From the NCBI RefSeq assembly GCF_900099765.1, contig NZ_FNDX01000024.1, positions 1 to 64,000 of the forward strand: a DNA stretch of 64,000 bases, read 5' to 3'. Positions 1 to 8,163 of this stretch are shown here, one piece after another. Origin of the DNA: Paenibacillus typhae (GTDB lineage: Bacteria; Bacillota; Bacilli; Paenibacillales; Paenibacillaceae). The notes below the pieces were generated by a model, which worked only from the letters and a program-made list of their open reading frames with translations, did no database searches and had not been told where the DNA came from. Position 1 is the first letter of the stretch. Each line of letters begins with the position of its first letter. Position numbers and translations under genes: made by a program.

Positions 1-92
1 CGCCATGCGCAAGCATCCTAGCTACAAGAGTGGCTTGGCCCCTCTCTTGGTTGGACTTGCACCAACTAGATAATGCGTGCCTCTGGGCACGC
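1..92 (-). mobile_element. Possible 5' end of a group IIC intron, cut by the window edge
   Basis: On the minus strand this stretch begins GCGTGCCC about 14 nt after the stem of the coat-gene terminator. It continues with a small hairpin whose arms are GTTGG and CCAAC around TGCAAGT, and then a CAAGAG...CTCTTG stem. This order resembles domain I of bacterial group IIC introns as I remember the Oceanobacillus iheyensis one, and IIC introns are known to insert just behind intrinsic terminators. The catalytic domain V and any reverse transcriptase would lie outside the window, so this is inferred from partial structure and location. It could also be a fragment or an unrelated structured RNA. Confidence 0.45.
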
Positions 93-96
93 CATC

Positions 97-137
97 AAAA
101 AAAAAGCCCGTTCTTCCGGGATTCCCGGTATGAACGG
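97..137 (-). terminator. Intrinsic terminator of the spore-coat genes
   Basis: CCGTTC (108-113) pairs with GAACGG (132-137), and an inner CCGGG/CCCGG extends the stem. A run of nine A on the plus strand (97-105) gives a T-run on the minus strand, so it terminates the leftward coat transcript. Confidence 0.8.
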
Positions 138-196
138 ACTGTGTGGAACAAGAAGCAGCAGCAGTGTAGCTGTGCTTCATTGCCTGCTGGGCAGGT

Positions 197-589
197 TTAC
201 ATATAGTATGGGTTGTGATTCTGCACGTTCGGCTGATGCACCGGTACTCCCGCAGCCTGATTGTATGCTCCGGCGCCACCTATTTTCTGCTGTACAAACT
301 GCTGGCATTTGGCCTGCGTCTGATGAGCGGTCTGGATCTGCTTGTCTACATCCTGACGCAGCGCTTTTCCCGGTGCTGTATACATGTTCAGCTGTGACAT
401 CTGAGTATACAGCTCCCCCTGCAGGCGCAGCGTGTCCATTGTCAGGTCAGTAAAGACCCGGCGGACAGTCGGACAATTCGATTCGGTTGCAGCGGTTGTA
501 TATTCCCGCACCGTGCGCTTCAAATCCGCCAGCACAGTATTCAGCAAGTCCTCATCTGCCATAAATGCGGTTCCGTTTTGTGCGTACAC
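197..589 (-). CDS. Spore coat protein, CotF-like (Coat F domain)
   Basis: A protein of about 130 residues that matches the Coat F family: an N-terminal helical region with conserved acidic and leucine positions (DEDLLNTVLADLK, residues 12-24), helices carrying LRLQGELY, and a Gln/Asn/Pro-rich tail ending HNPYYM. Family members are incorporated into the spore coat of Bacillales. An ATG at 595 is only 2 nt behind AGGAGG. The GTG at 589 sits 8 nt behind it and is preferred, giving 131 residues. It lies 58 bp downstream of a second small coat-like gene and is followed by a strong terminator, so the two probably form one sporulation-time transcript. Confidence 0.8.
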   Translation of the reverse strand: MYAQNGTAFMADEDLLNTVLADLKRTVREYTTAATESNCPTVRRVFTDLTMDTLRLQGELYTQMSQLNMYTAPGKALRQDVDKQIQTAHQTQAKCQQFVQQKIGGAGAYNQAAGVPVHQPNVQNHNPYYM

Positions 590-647
590 TAGCATTACCT
601 CCTGTTTTTGTGTATATAGTTTGTTCTGTTAAAAGAAGTTCATGTCA

Positions 648-881
648 TTATTGCGGCTGTGTCGGCGCGTACTGCTGATGCTGCTGCATCAGCTGGATCA
701 GTGAGTTCATGTGCTGGGTATGACTCTGAATCTGCCGGACGCAGATCTGCTGGACCGTCTGGTTCTGGGTTGTGCCAGCTGTGGCAGCCAGCTGCTTGAT
801 AAGCAGATCTTCATTTGAAATGGAGTCGGCGATGTATTCCAGTTCTTTGCCGCTTAACGCCTGCATATGGGTTGAGTGCAT
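648..881 (-). CDS. Small spore-coat-associated protein (hypothetical)
   Basis: A 77-residue protein of helical, Gln/His-rich composition (QQHQQYAPTQPQ at the C terminus). An EYIADSISNEDLLIKQ segment resembles the N-terminal helix of CotF-like proteins. The chosen ATG at 881 has AAGGAGGG at a good distance; an upstream ATG at 911 in the same frame has no ribosome-binding site because the Shine-Dalgarno lies inside that reading. It is the first gene of a leftward pair with the CotF-like gene. A CATAATA box near 940 could be a sporulation sigma -10 element, but this is weak. Its function is inferred from its neighbour and composition. Confidence 0.65.
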   Translation of the reverse strand: MHSTHMQALSGKELEYIADSISNEDLLIKQLAATAGTTQNQTVQQICVRQIQSHTQHMNSLIQLMQQHQQYAPTQPQ

Positions 882-1060
882 TATCGTAATTCCCTCCTTC
901 TTAATGTACAAGCAGTCCTTATTATGCCGCAGCAGCTTATGGTTTATGTAGCTCCTGCAAGTTAAACCGAAATAACAAAAAAAGAACCTTAATCCCTTGA
1001 ATCAGAGCACCCAGAACAGCCAATACTACCCTATCGGAATCTCATTAAGGAGAGATACAC

Positions 1061-2299
1061 ATGAAACTTAACAGCGGAAAGCTTCCCTGGGAATCCACAT
1101 TTACCGATCGTCCTGCTTATCCTTCATTAGAAGAGGATTTATCCTGCGACTGCCTGATCGTTGGTGGAGGCATGGGCGGGGCCATGATGGCTTACCGATT
1201 ATCGTTAAGCGGGGCTTCTGCAGTCCTGATCGATAAGCGGGAAATTGCCGGAGGCAGCTCCCACGCCAATACAGGCCTGCTGCAGATCGCCAATGACAAA
1301 TCATTGACTGCTTGCATCAATACATTCGGGGAAGCAAACGGTGTCTTATTCTATAAATTATGCAAGGAAGCTGTTGATAAAATTCTCGACCTGCCTGGAA
1401 AGCTTGATATTGACGCCCACATCATCCCCCGCAGCAGCCTGCTCTATGCAAGCACGCCTGAGGATATCCCGCTGCTCCGTCAGGAGCATGAAACGCTCAC
1501 CACCCACGGGTTTCATTCCGAATTCTGGGATGCGGACAAGGTAAGGGAACACTATTCCTTCTCCAAACCGGCAGCTCTGTACTCCAAGGGTGATGCCGAG
1601 ACGAACCCGTTCCGCACAGTCCACAGTCTGATCAACAAGGCGCATTCCGGCGGTGTCCGTGTCTATGAGCACACCCGGGCTATTCATTATGAATATCACG
1701 CTGACGGAGTTACCTGTTATACAGACCGGGGCAGGATTTTTGCCAAAAAGGTGATATTCTCCATGGGCTATGAGACACAGGAGATGAAGAAGGACCGGGG
1801 TGCTGAGCTTATCAACACGTATGCCATTAAGACCCGCCCGCTGCCCAAGCTTCCTAAATGGCACGAACAGAGCCTGCTCTGGGAAACAGCCCGGCCTTAT
1901 CTTTATTTCCGGACCACTCCTGATGGCTGCATTATTGCCGGCGGCAAGGATGAGCAGCTCACCGATCCGGAGCGGCGTGAAGTGCGGGTGCTCTCCCAGT
2001 GCCGGCAGCTGCTGGAGGAGGTTGAGGCGCTGTTTCCGGAGGTTAAGGGTGTGGAAGCGGAATATTGCTGGGGTGCTGTATTCGGCTCAACCAAGGACGG
2101 CTTGCCTTACATGGGGCCGCATCCGGAATATCCGCACTGCTACTTTATTGAAGGCTATGGTGGCAATGGCACCGTATACAGCATGATTGCGGCTGATCTG
2201 CTGGCTGATACGCTAGCCGGCCGTACACGCCCTGAGCTGGAGCTGTTCTCGCTCACCCGCAGCGCCAAGCCGTCGCCTGCGCCTGCCGTGGAGGCTTAG
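1061..2299 (+). CDS. NAD(P)/FAD-dependent oxidoreductase, DAO (glycine/D-amino acid oxidase) family
   Basis: A 412-residue cytosolic flavoprotein. The FAD-binding Rossmann motif is near the N terminus (LIVGGGMGGAMMAYRLSLSG, about residues 31-50), followed by an acidic/basic ribose-contact segment (LIDKREIAGGSSHANTG). The C-terminal part has the DAO-type closing motif (GSTKDGLPYMG...GYGGNG), where the FAD pyrophosphate loop is expected. The family oxidises amines or amino acids with flavin; the substrate cannot be read from sequence. The start has AAGGAGA 8 nt upstream. It is monocistronic and ends at a bidirectional terminator shared with the convergent flavoprotein gene. Confidence 0.85.
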   Translation: MKLNSGKLPWESTFTDRPAYPSLEEDLSCDCLIVGGGMGGAMMAYRLSLSGASAVLIDKREIAGGSSHANTGLLQIANDKSLTACINTFGEANGVLFYKLCKEAVDKILDLPGKLDIDAHIIPRSSLLYASTPEDIPLLRQEHETLTTHGFHSEFWDADKVREHYSFSKPAALYSKGDAETNPFRTVHSLINKAHSGGVRVYEHTRAIHYEYHADGVTCYTDRGRIFAKKVIFSMGYETQEMKKDRGAELINTYAIKTRPLPKLPKWHEQSLLWETARPYLYFRTTPDGCIIAGGKDEQLTDPERREVRVLSQCRQLLEEVEALFPEVKGVEAEYCWGAVFGSTKDGLPYMGPHPEYPHCYFIEGYGGNGTVYSMIAADLLADTLAGRTRPELELFSLTRSAKPSPAPAVEA

Positions 2300-2334
2300 C
2301 TGCACCGAAGCTTTCAAGGCAGGTTCCGGGAACT

Positions 2335-2387
2335 AAAAACAGCAGGAGCCCTGCTCGTATGAGCATGAACTCCTGCTGTTTGATTTT
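2335..2387. terminator. Bidirectional intrinsic terminator
   Basis: AACAGCAGGAG (2338-2348) pairs exactly with CTCCTGCTGTT (2370-2380). T-rich flanks occur on both strands, so it serves the two convergent flavoprotein genes. Confidence 0.85.
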
Positions 2388-2424
2388 ATCTACGCATAGA
2401 TGCTTGTGAAGAAAGCTGAATCTC

Positions 2425-3984
2425 TTACTGCTTCTGTACGAATTCTGCAGATTTGATTCCTGCCTGCCGTCCGAAGATAATAATTTCGGCAACAGAGTTT
2501 CCGCCGATGCGGTTCTGGCCGTGCAATCCGCCCGTAACTTCACCTGCTGCGAACAAGCCGGGGATCGGCTGGCCGTCTTTATTCAATACTTCGGTATTCG
2601 TATTAATTTTTACGCCGCCCATGGTGTAGTGAATCCCCGGAGCGATTTTGATGGCATAGAACGGTCCGGCGGACAGATCATGATCCATCCCGGTCGTTCT
2701 GCCGAAGTCAGCATCCTGTTTACCGGCAACTGCAGTGTTCCAGGTATCAACCGTAGCCTGCAGCTTGTCGGCAGGCACCTGCATCGCCTCAGCCAGAGCC
2801 TGGACTGTATCACCCTGGATGACAAAGCCCATTTTTTCATACTGCTCAATGGCTTTGACGCGTGATTTCACACCGGAATCAAATACGAGATACGCCGCTT
2901 TTTCAGGAAGGCTGTTAATGGCTGCTGTTACTTTATCACGTGTATCCAGCTCATTGGTGAACCGCGTGCCTTCGCTTGACACAAGCAGACCGCCTTCCCC
3001 GCGGACTGCTTCACCGATCAGGTAAGACTTTTCCTGCTGTACTGTCGGGTGAACCTGGATCTGATCCATATCAACGGTGGTACCCCCCATCGCCAGAATC
3101 ATTTTGATTCCGTCGCCGGTGCTGCCGATCTGGTTAGTGGTAACATAACCCTCAAGATCCGGTCTTACTTCAGTAATCATATCCATGTTGGAGCCAAAGC
3201 CGCCTGTTGTTACAACGAGCGCTTTACCTGTAATGGCTTTTTCATCCGCCTGGTTGAACAGCACCTTCACGCCGCTGACTTTGCCGTCCTGCTGGGTAAT
3301 TTCCTTTACGTCAGCGTTCACGAACAGCGGAATCCCCTGCTCCTGAACATTCTGCACCAGCCCTTTGACCAGGTACTGGCCGATGGCCGAGCCGTCTTCC
3401 GGACGGTGGGTGCGCTTCTCGTTCATGCCGCCGGTAATGGTAATATTGTTCAGCCGGATGCCGATCGAATCGAGCCAGTCAATAGCTGCCGCGGAATTGT
3501 CGACGAAGAAACGGAGCATTTCTGTGTTGTTGGTGTCATGGCCGCCTTTCAGCGTCTCCTCATAAAACAGATCGTTGCTGTCTTCGATGCCCTGCTCCTT
3601 CTGGAACTTGGTCTCGGAAGCATTCATCCCCGACGAGGATTTAGTTGTGTTCCCGCCGGCAACCGGCATTTTTTCAAAAATAACCGGGTTCAGCCCTTTC
3701 GCCTTCGCTTCAAGCGCAGCGGTCATACCGGCGCCGCCCGCACCGACAATGATAATGTCATAGCTCTCTTTTAACTGATCCATTGGTGTATAGCTGGCTA
3801 CTGATGCCCCGGACACGGCTTCCGCCTCTTTTGGTGCTTCCGTTGCGCTTGCCGTGCTGTTAGTGCTCTTATTCCCGCTTGCGTTATTTTCCGTATTAGT
3901 GCTGTTGTTTCCGTTACCGCATCCCGCGATAACAAGAATAACGGAGAGAATGAGAAGAAGAGCGGCTGCTGTTTTCTTTTTCAT
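2425..3984 (-). CDS. Flavocytochrome c / fumarate reductase-type flavoprotein, lipoprotein
   Basis: A 519-residue exported protein. A signal peptide (MKKKTAAALLLIL) ends in the lipobox VIAGC, so it should be a lipid-anchored extracytoplasmic flavoprotein. A low-complexity Asn/Thr/Ser linker follows. An FAD-binding_2 domain then begins with IIIVGAGGAGMTAALEA. The active-site residues of fumarate-reductase relatives are all visible: HPTVQQ, the arginine in GTRFTNELDTRD, HYTMGG and the catalytic arginine in GQNRIGGNS. No heme-binding CXXCH or FMN-binding domain is present, so electrons must come from another partner. The reaction is probably reduction of fumarate, urocanate or a similar enoate. 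The ATG at 3984 was chosen because it starts the signal peptide; an upstream in-frame start at 4026 would spoil it. Confidence 0.88.
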   Translation of the reverse strand: MKKKTAAALLLILSVILVIAGCGNGNNSTNTENNASGNKSTNSTASATEAPKEAEAVSGASVASYTPMDQLKESYDIIIVGAGGAGMTAALEAKAKGLNPVIFEKMPVAGGNTTKSSSGMNASETKFQKEQGIEDSNDLFYEETLKGGHDTNNTEMLRFFVDNSAAAIDWLDSIGIRLNNITITGGMNEKRTHRPEDGSAIGQYLVKGLVQNVQEQGIPLFVNADVKEITQQDGKVSGVKVLFNQADEKAITGKALVVTTGGFGSNMDMITEVRPDLEGYVTTNQIGSTGDGIKMILAMGGTTVDMDQIQVHPTVQQEKSYLIGEAVRGEGGLLVSSEGTRFTNELDTRDKVTAAINSLPEKAAYLVFDSGVKSRVKAIEQYEKMGFVIQGDTVQALAEAMQVPADKLQATVDTWNTAVAGKQDADFGRTTGMDHDLSAGPFYAIKIAPGIHYTMGGVKINTNTEVLNKDGQPIPGLFAAGEVTGGLHGQNRIGGNSVAEIIIFGRQAGIKSAEFVQKQ

Positions 3985-4021
3985 GTGTAACTGTTGCCCC
4001 CTTGTGCATAATTTCACAATT

Positions 4022-4050
4022 ATCATAGCTGTGCAGGGGCGTCTTTGGAA
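4022..4050 (-). promoter_or_regulatory. Candidate promoter of the flavoprotein gene
   Basis: On the minus strand, TTCCAA (4045-4050) is separated by 17 bp from TATGAT (4022-4027). The -10 is good and the -35 is poor, which fits a promoter needing an activator bound just upstream. Confidence 0.5.
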
Positions 4051-4056
4051 GCTTAC

Positions 4057-4095
4057 GTAACTAAAGAAAACGTTTTGTAACTAAAGTAACTAAAA
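4057..4095. repeat. Three GTAACTAAA direct repeats, candidate activator site
   Basis: GTAACTAAAG occurs at 4057 and 4077, and GTAACTAAAA at 4086. The first two are spaced exactly 20 bp apart with the palindrome AAAACGTTTT (4067-4076) between them. The array begins 7 bp upstream of the -35 box of the leftward flavoprotein promoter. The nearby CitB/DcuR-type response regulator is a plausible ligand, by inference only. Confidence 0.5.
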
Positions 4096-4193
4096 GTACC
4101 AAGGGGAATGTCGGGCAGGTTTCAGGTTAAGTATATATATGGGATAACGTCCCTCATGGCTGTTATTCCACAATACCGGGAGGTGCTTCTAAT

Positions 4194-5498
4194 TTGATTG
4201 AGCTAGCGGTTGTTTTTTTGCTGATCTTTGTTAACGCCTTTTTTGCAGCATCCGAAATGGCACTGATCTCACTGAACGATAACAAAATCCGCCTGATGGC
4301 ACAGGACGGCAACGCCAAAGCGAAGCTCCTGCAGGGTTTGCTTGAAGAGCCAAGCCGTTTTCTGGCAACGATCCAGATCGGGATTACCCTTGCCGGGTTT
4401 ATGGCGAGCGCCTTTGCAGCCGAAAATTTTGCCGGGGACCTGTCTGCCCTGCTCGTATCGTTCGGCGTTCCCGTTGCAGTCAATATTCTGGACACCGTCT
4501 CCTTGGTTTTCATCACCCTGATTCTCTCTTATGTCACACTGGTGCTGGGGGAGCTCGTACCCAAACGTGTAGCCATGAAAAAAGCCGATGGCATCGCCAT
4601 GTTCGTTGCTGCACCGCTCAATATGCTATCTAAGGTTGCCGCACCCTTTGTAAAATTATTAACCTCCTCCACCAATGTTCTGGTCCGGCTGTTTGGGGTC
4701 AACCCGCATGAGAAGGACGAGGAGGTATCCGAGGAAGAAATCCGGATGATGCTGGACAGCGGCGCACAGCTGGGGACCATTCAGGCTGCGGAGAAGCTGA
4801 TGATTAACAATATTTTTGACTTTGACAATAAGCAGGTGTCGGATATTATGACTCACCGCACCGATATTGTGGCACTTTCTGTACTGGCTACGCCGGAGGA
4901 GGTTGCGCAGGCCGCCGAGAAGGAGGGCTACAGCCGCTTTCCGCTGTACGACCGCCATATCGACAGTATTGTAGGCATCCTGCACAGTAAAGACCTGATC
5001 CGGTTTGTTAACGGAGGCAGCGGCGGTTCATGGAATTTGCGGGAATTGGCACGCCGTCCTTATTTTGTTCCTGCTTCGAAAAGGACACATGAGCTGTTTG
5101 AGGAGCTGCAGCAGAACCGTGTGCATTTTGCCGTAGTGGTGGATGAGTATGGCGGGACTGCAGGGATCGTGACGATGGAGGATCTGCTCGAAGAGATTGT
5201 CGGGAATATTTACGATGAATATGACGAGCATGAGGAAGAATATACACAGCTTGACGACCAGACTTACTTATTCAACGGAACCATGAGTTTGCGCGAGGTG
5301 CAGCAGGTGCTTACGGCCAAACTGCCGGTGGAGGATTACGATACGCTCAGCGGGTTCGTGATCGGCCAGATCGGCCGGATTCCTTCCTCCCATGAGAAGC
5401 CCGAATTTGTCTATGGCAGATATACCTTCTCTGTCCATGAGGTAGGGCAGCGGCGGATCCGCAAGATTAAGGTTACGCTGCTGCAGGCTGCGGGGTGA
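4194..5498 (+). CDS. CNNM/CorC-type (HlyC/CorC family) membrane protein
   Basis: A 434-residue protein with the standard architecture: an N-terminal DUF21/CNNM membrane domain (about residues 1-190) with several hydrophobic segments and the AASEMALISL signature, two CBS domains (about 205-325, including DEYGGTAGIVTMEDLLEEIVG), and a C-terminal CorC_HlyC domain (about 345-425). Relatives are linked to magnesium or cobalt efflux and divalent-cation homeostasis; the older name hemolysin C is misleading. The start is TTG with GGGAGGTG upstream. It is transcribed divergently from the flavoprotein lipoprotein gene, with 167 bp between them. Confidence 0.9.
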   Translation: MIELAVVFLLIFVNAFFAASEMALISLNDNKIRLMAQDGNAKAKLLQGLLEEPSRFLATIQIGITLAGFMASAFAAENFAGDLSALLVSFGVPVAVNILDTVSLVFITLILSYVTLVLGELVPKRVAMKKADGIAMFVAAPLNMLSKVAAPFVKLLTSSTNVLVRLFGVNPHEKDEEVSEEEIRMMLDSGAQLGTIQAAEKLMINNIFDFDNKQVSDIMTHRTDIVALSVLATPEEVAQAAEKEGYSRFPLYDRHIDSIVGILHSKDLIRFVNGGSGGSWNLRELARRPYFVPASKRTHELFEELQQNRVHFAVVVDEYGGTAGIVTMEDLLEEIVGNIYDEYDEHEEEYTQLDDQTYLFNGTMSLREVQQVLTAKLPVEDYDTLSGFVIGQIGRIPSSHEKPEFVYGRYTFSVHEVGQRRIRKIKVTLLQAAG

Positions 5499-5581
5499 AC
5501 GGCGCGGGTGGGCGGTGCCTCGGGTTAGCGGACATGCCGAGCGCAGTATGTGGCATCGCGGGCCTTGGGCGGGGCTGCTTC

Positions 5582-5730
5582 ATCGGCCGGGCCGGGGCAC
5601 AATAGTGGGAGTTTTCCCTCTTTTGGCTGACCGATCGGCCGGGTCGGGCCCATTAGTGAAAACCCTCCTCCATTGCTTCCAGATCGCCCGGCACCGCTCA
5701 TTGCCGCAGCAAAATTCTGCACTTTATCCG
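5582..5730. repeat. Three degenerate ~50-bp GC-rich direct repeats in an intergenic gap
   Basis: The gap between the CNNM gene and the response regulator (5499-5771) has no convincing gene. Within it, ATCGGCC recurs at 5582 and 5634 and ATCGCCC at 5683. Each is followed by a C/G-rich stretch and an A/T-rich tail with ATTAGTG-like words. The period is 52 then 49 bp. Confidence 0.45.
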
Positions 5731-5740
5731 CGGACATAAG

Positions 5741-5767
5741 ACAAAGGACCCCAAAAGGGTCCTTTGT
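5741..5767. terminator. Perfect hairpin, probable terminator
   Basis: ACAAAGGACCC (5741-5751) pairs perfectly with GGGTCCTTTGT (5757-5767) across a 5-nt loop. It lies directly behind the response-regulator stop codon. The U-tracts on both strands are short, so the orientation is uncertain. Confidence 0.6.
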
Positions 5768-5771
5768 GCTT

Positions 5772-6512
5772 TTACCGGCTGCCGCCGCCAATATATTTCC
5801 TTATAATTTCAGGCCCCGCAGGCGTAACTGTGTACATATAAACCGGCCGTCCTACCGCACCATAGCCGATCTCCATGCCGAGAACCCCGGCGTCCTTGAG
5901 GAAAGCCAGATACTTGCGGACTGAAATCCGAGAAATGGGAGCCACTGCGGTTATATACTCTGTGGAGAACACGGGGCTGTCCAACTGCCTGATGATGCTC
6001 CAGATGCTTTCCAGCGTTCCCTCGGACAGCCCCTTGGGCAACGGTAAAGCTGCAGCCTTCTCCTCTTCCGTTCCGCTATGAGGCCGCAGCAGCTTGTCGA
6101 GCTGCTCCTGGCTGAGCGGCTCCTCCTGCTTCATCAGGGCGTAGTAATCCTCTTTGTATGCTGTCAGCGCCGCCTGGAACCGGGCGAATTCGAACGGCTT
6201 TATCAGGTAATCAACGGCTCCCAGCTGCAGCGCTTTGCGGATACTGGCATTATCGCTGGCGGCTGAGATGATAATGATGTCGGCTGTACTGCCATGCTCA
6301 CGCAGGGAGGACAGCAGCTGCAAGCCGTTCGTCCCGGGCATATAGATGTCCAATAGCACGAGATCAATCTCCTGCTCGTCAAGCACTCTGGCAGCCTCTA
6401 CGCCGGAGGTAACCCAGCCCGCACACTCAAAGCCCTCAACCTGCTCCAGATAATGGCGGTTGAATTTGGCTACCATCGGGTCATCCTCAACAATCAGCAC
6501 TCTAATGTTCAT
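5772..6512 (-). CDS. Response regulator, CitB/DcuR family
   Basis: A 246-residue regulator. The N-terminal receiver domain (about residues 1-125) has the acidic pocket VEDD, the phospho-acceptor aspartate in LVLLDIYMPG and the conserved lysine in YLIKPFE. The C-terminal part is a winged-helix domain (about 175-240, ISRISVRKYLAFL) of the type found in CitT/DcuR/MalR regulators. It overlaps the 3' end of the sensor kinase gene by 4 bp, so the two are translationally coupled. Relatives respond to citrate or C4-dicarboxylates. Candidate targets here are the adjacent MFS transporter and the fumarate-reductase-type flavoprotein 2 kb away; neither link is proven by the sequence. Confidence 0.9.
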   Translation of the reverse strand: MNIRVLIVEDDPMVAKFNRHYLEQVEGFECAGWVTSGVEAARVLDEQEIDLVLLDIYMPGTNGLQLLSSLREHGSTADIIIISAASDNASIRKALQLGAVDYLIKPFEFARFQAALTAYKEDYYALMKQEEPLSQEQLDKLLRPHSGTEEEKAAALPLPKGLSEGTLESIWSIIRQLDSPVFSTEYITAVAPISRISVRKYLAFLKDAGVLGMEIGYGAVGRPVYMYTVTPAGPEIIRKYIGGGSR

Positions 6513-8128
6513 ATGCTCTCCTCATCCTTTACAGCATAGGGAATTTCTACGGTAAAAGTAGCTCCCGTCCCGTTTGTTCCATCCACTCCCCGGGACACGA
6601 CTTCAAGCCTGCCTCCCAGCTTCTCTACGCTTTTGCGCACCAGATAAAGACCGAATCCGCGGCGTTCCCCTTTGGTGGAGAAGCCCTGCACATAAATCTG
6701 CTGCTGCAGCTGGTCCGGAATTCCCTGCCCGCTGTCCTGTATAATACAGCTAAGAATCCCGCGCTCATAGGAAAAAGCGAGCTCAATAACCCTGACCGCC
6801 TGCCCTTCCAGCGCTTCCATGGCATTGTCCAGCAGGTTGCCGGCAATGGTGACCAGCTCGTGAATGGTCTGCGGATCAGCAGCTTCCGGTAAATAGCTGT
6901 CTGGAGACAGCGCAAGCTCCGTTCCGGCCTCCCTCGCCCTGCTGAGCTTGCCCAGCAGAAACCCGGCCATCACAGGGTCTTTGATCTGGCGTGTAATGGA
7001 ACCAATCTCGTTCTGGTAATTGCTGACTGTCCCCGATATATACTGCTGCAGCTCCTCATAGAGGCCCATATGCGTCATGCCCATGATGACATGCAGCTTA
7101 TTCATAAACTCATGTGCGCCTGCCCGGAGCGCATCTGCATACACGGAGATGCCGGATAAGCGTTCTGCCAGCACGACCAGCTCCGTTTTGTCGCGGAAGG
7201 TGGCAATCGCCCCGGCAATTTCACCATTCACCCGGATCGGCACCCGGCTGGCCAGCAGCGTGATACCGTTAAGCTCAAGCTCCTGGTCCTGCCAGGCCTC
7301 ACCGCTTGCCAGCACCTGCTCCAGTCTGAGCTCCGGCCAGTACGCACTGATCTTCCGGGTGTTGCCGTTGCCGGTAATACCTGCTTTGGCCAGAAGCCGT
7401 TCAGCTTCTACATTGACCATGGTAATAACACCTTTGTCGTCCACTGCAATAATGCCCTCGCGTATGGATTGCAGCATGGCGCTGCGCTCCTGCAGCAGCT
7501 GCGAAATATCAGCAGGCTCCATGCCAAAAATCATGCGTTTGATCTCCAAGCCGAGAATAAAGGCACCGCAGGCTCCAAGAACTGCACCGGACAGCAGGAT
7601 GGCAACCAGGGTCCATTCATTTTGTCTGACCAGCTTCTGCACCCGCTCCAGTGAAAGCCCGACAACTACAACGCCTACCTGATGGCCTCTGTTCGTATAC
7701 ACTGGAACAAAGGCACGTAAGGAGCGCCCTAGCATGCCTTGCCCCTCCGAGATGCTCTCCCCGCCGCGCAGGGCGGCTTGCTGGCCGCCGCCGACGAACG
7801 GTTTGCCGATCAGCGAAGCATCAGGATGTGAATAACGGATACTGTCCATATCAATGACAACTACAAACATAATATCATTGCGGCGGGTTATTTTGGAGGT
7901 ATAGGCCTGGATTTCCCTGCTGTTCCCTGTGTTCAGTCCCTCCGAGATCAGCGGTATCAGGGCAATGGTGCGGGCAATGGTATATGCCTTGTCCTCCAGT
8001 GCATGCCGGGTCTGCGGGATAATCTGATTCCTGAAAATAAAATAAAGCATCAGCAGCACTACGAGCACCACCACTGATACCATAACAGCAACCTTAGTTC
8101 TTAGACCGATTCTTTTTTTTCTCGCCAT
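6509..8128 (-). CDS. Sensor histidine kinase, CitA/DcuS type
   Basis: A 539-residue membrane kinase. It has a first transmembrane segment (about residues 13-31), an extracytoplasmic sensor of the PAS-like/single-Cache type, a second membrane segment (about 172-195), and a cytoplasmic PAS domain (about 210-320). A SPOB/CitA-type dimerisation region carries the phospho-acceptor histidine in AHEFMNKLH. The HATPase domain shows an N-box (NLLDNAMEAL) and a G-box (DSGQGIP, GFGLYLVRK). The family senses extracellular carboxylates such as citrate, malate or fumarate. The gene lies 35 bp behind an MFS transporter gene and overlaps its response regulator, suggesting one transporter-sensor-regulator unit. 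Confidence 0.9.
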   Translation of the reverse strand: MARKKRIGLRTKVAVMVSVVVLVVLLMLYFIFRNQIIPQTRHALEDKAYTIARTIALIPLISEGLNTGNSREIQAYTSKITRRNDIMFVVVIDMDSIRYSHPDASLIGKPFVGGGQQAALRGGESISEGQGMLGRSLRAFVPVYTNRGHQVGVVVVGLSLERVQKLVRQNEWTLVAILLSGAVLGACGAFILGLEIKRMIFGMEPADISQLLQERSAMLQSIREGIIAVDDKGVITMVNVEAERLLAKAGITGNGNTRKISAYWPELRLEQVLASGEAWQDQELELNGITLLASRVPIRVNGEIAGAIATFRDKTELVVLAERLSGISVYADALRAGAHEFMNKLHVIMGMTHMGLYEELQQYISGTVSNYQNEIGSITRQIKDPVMAGFLLGKLSRAREAGTELALSPDSYLPEAADPQTIHELVTIAGNLLDNAMEALEGQAVRVIELAFSYERGILSCIIQDSGQGIPDQLQQQIYVQGFSTKGERRGFGLYLVRKSVEKLGGRLEVVSRGVDGTNGTGATFTVEIPYAVKDEESI

Positions 8129-8163
8129 TTATGATAAGTCCTCTCCGGCATGTCCTGCTCCCA

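Noticed and set aside
5515-5791. Short open frames on both strands in the gap between the CNNM gene and the response regulator
   Set aside because: They have no suitable ribosome-binding site, cross the repeat and the terminator hairpin, and have Arg/Pro/Gly-rich noise composition.
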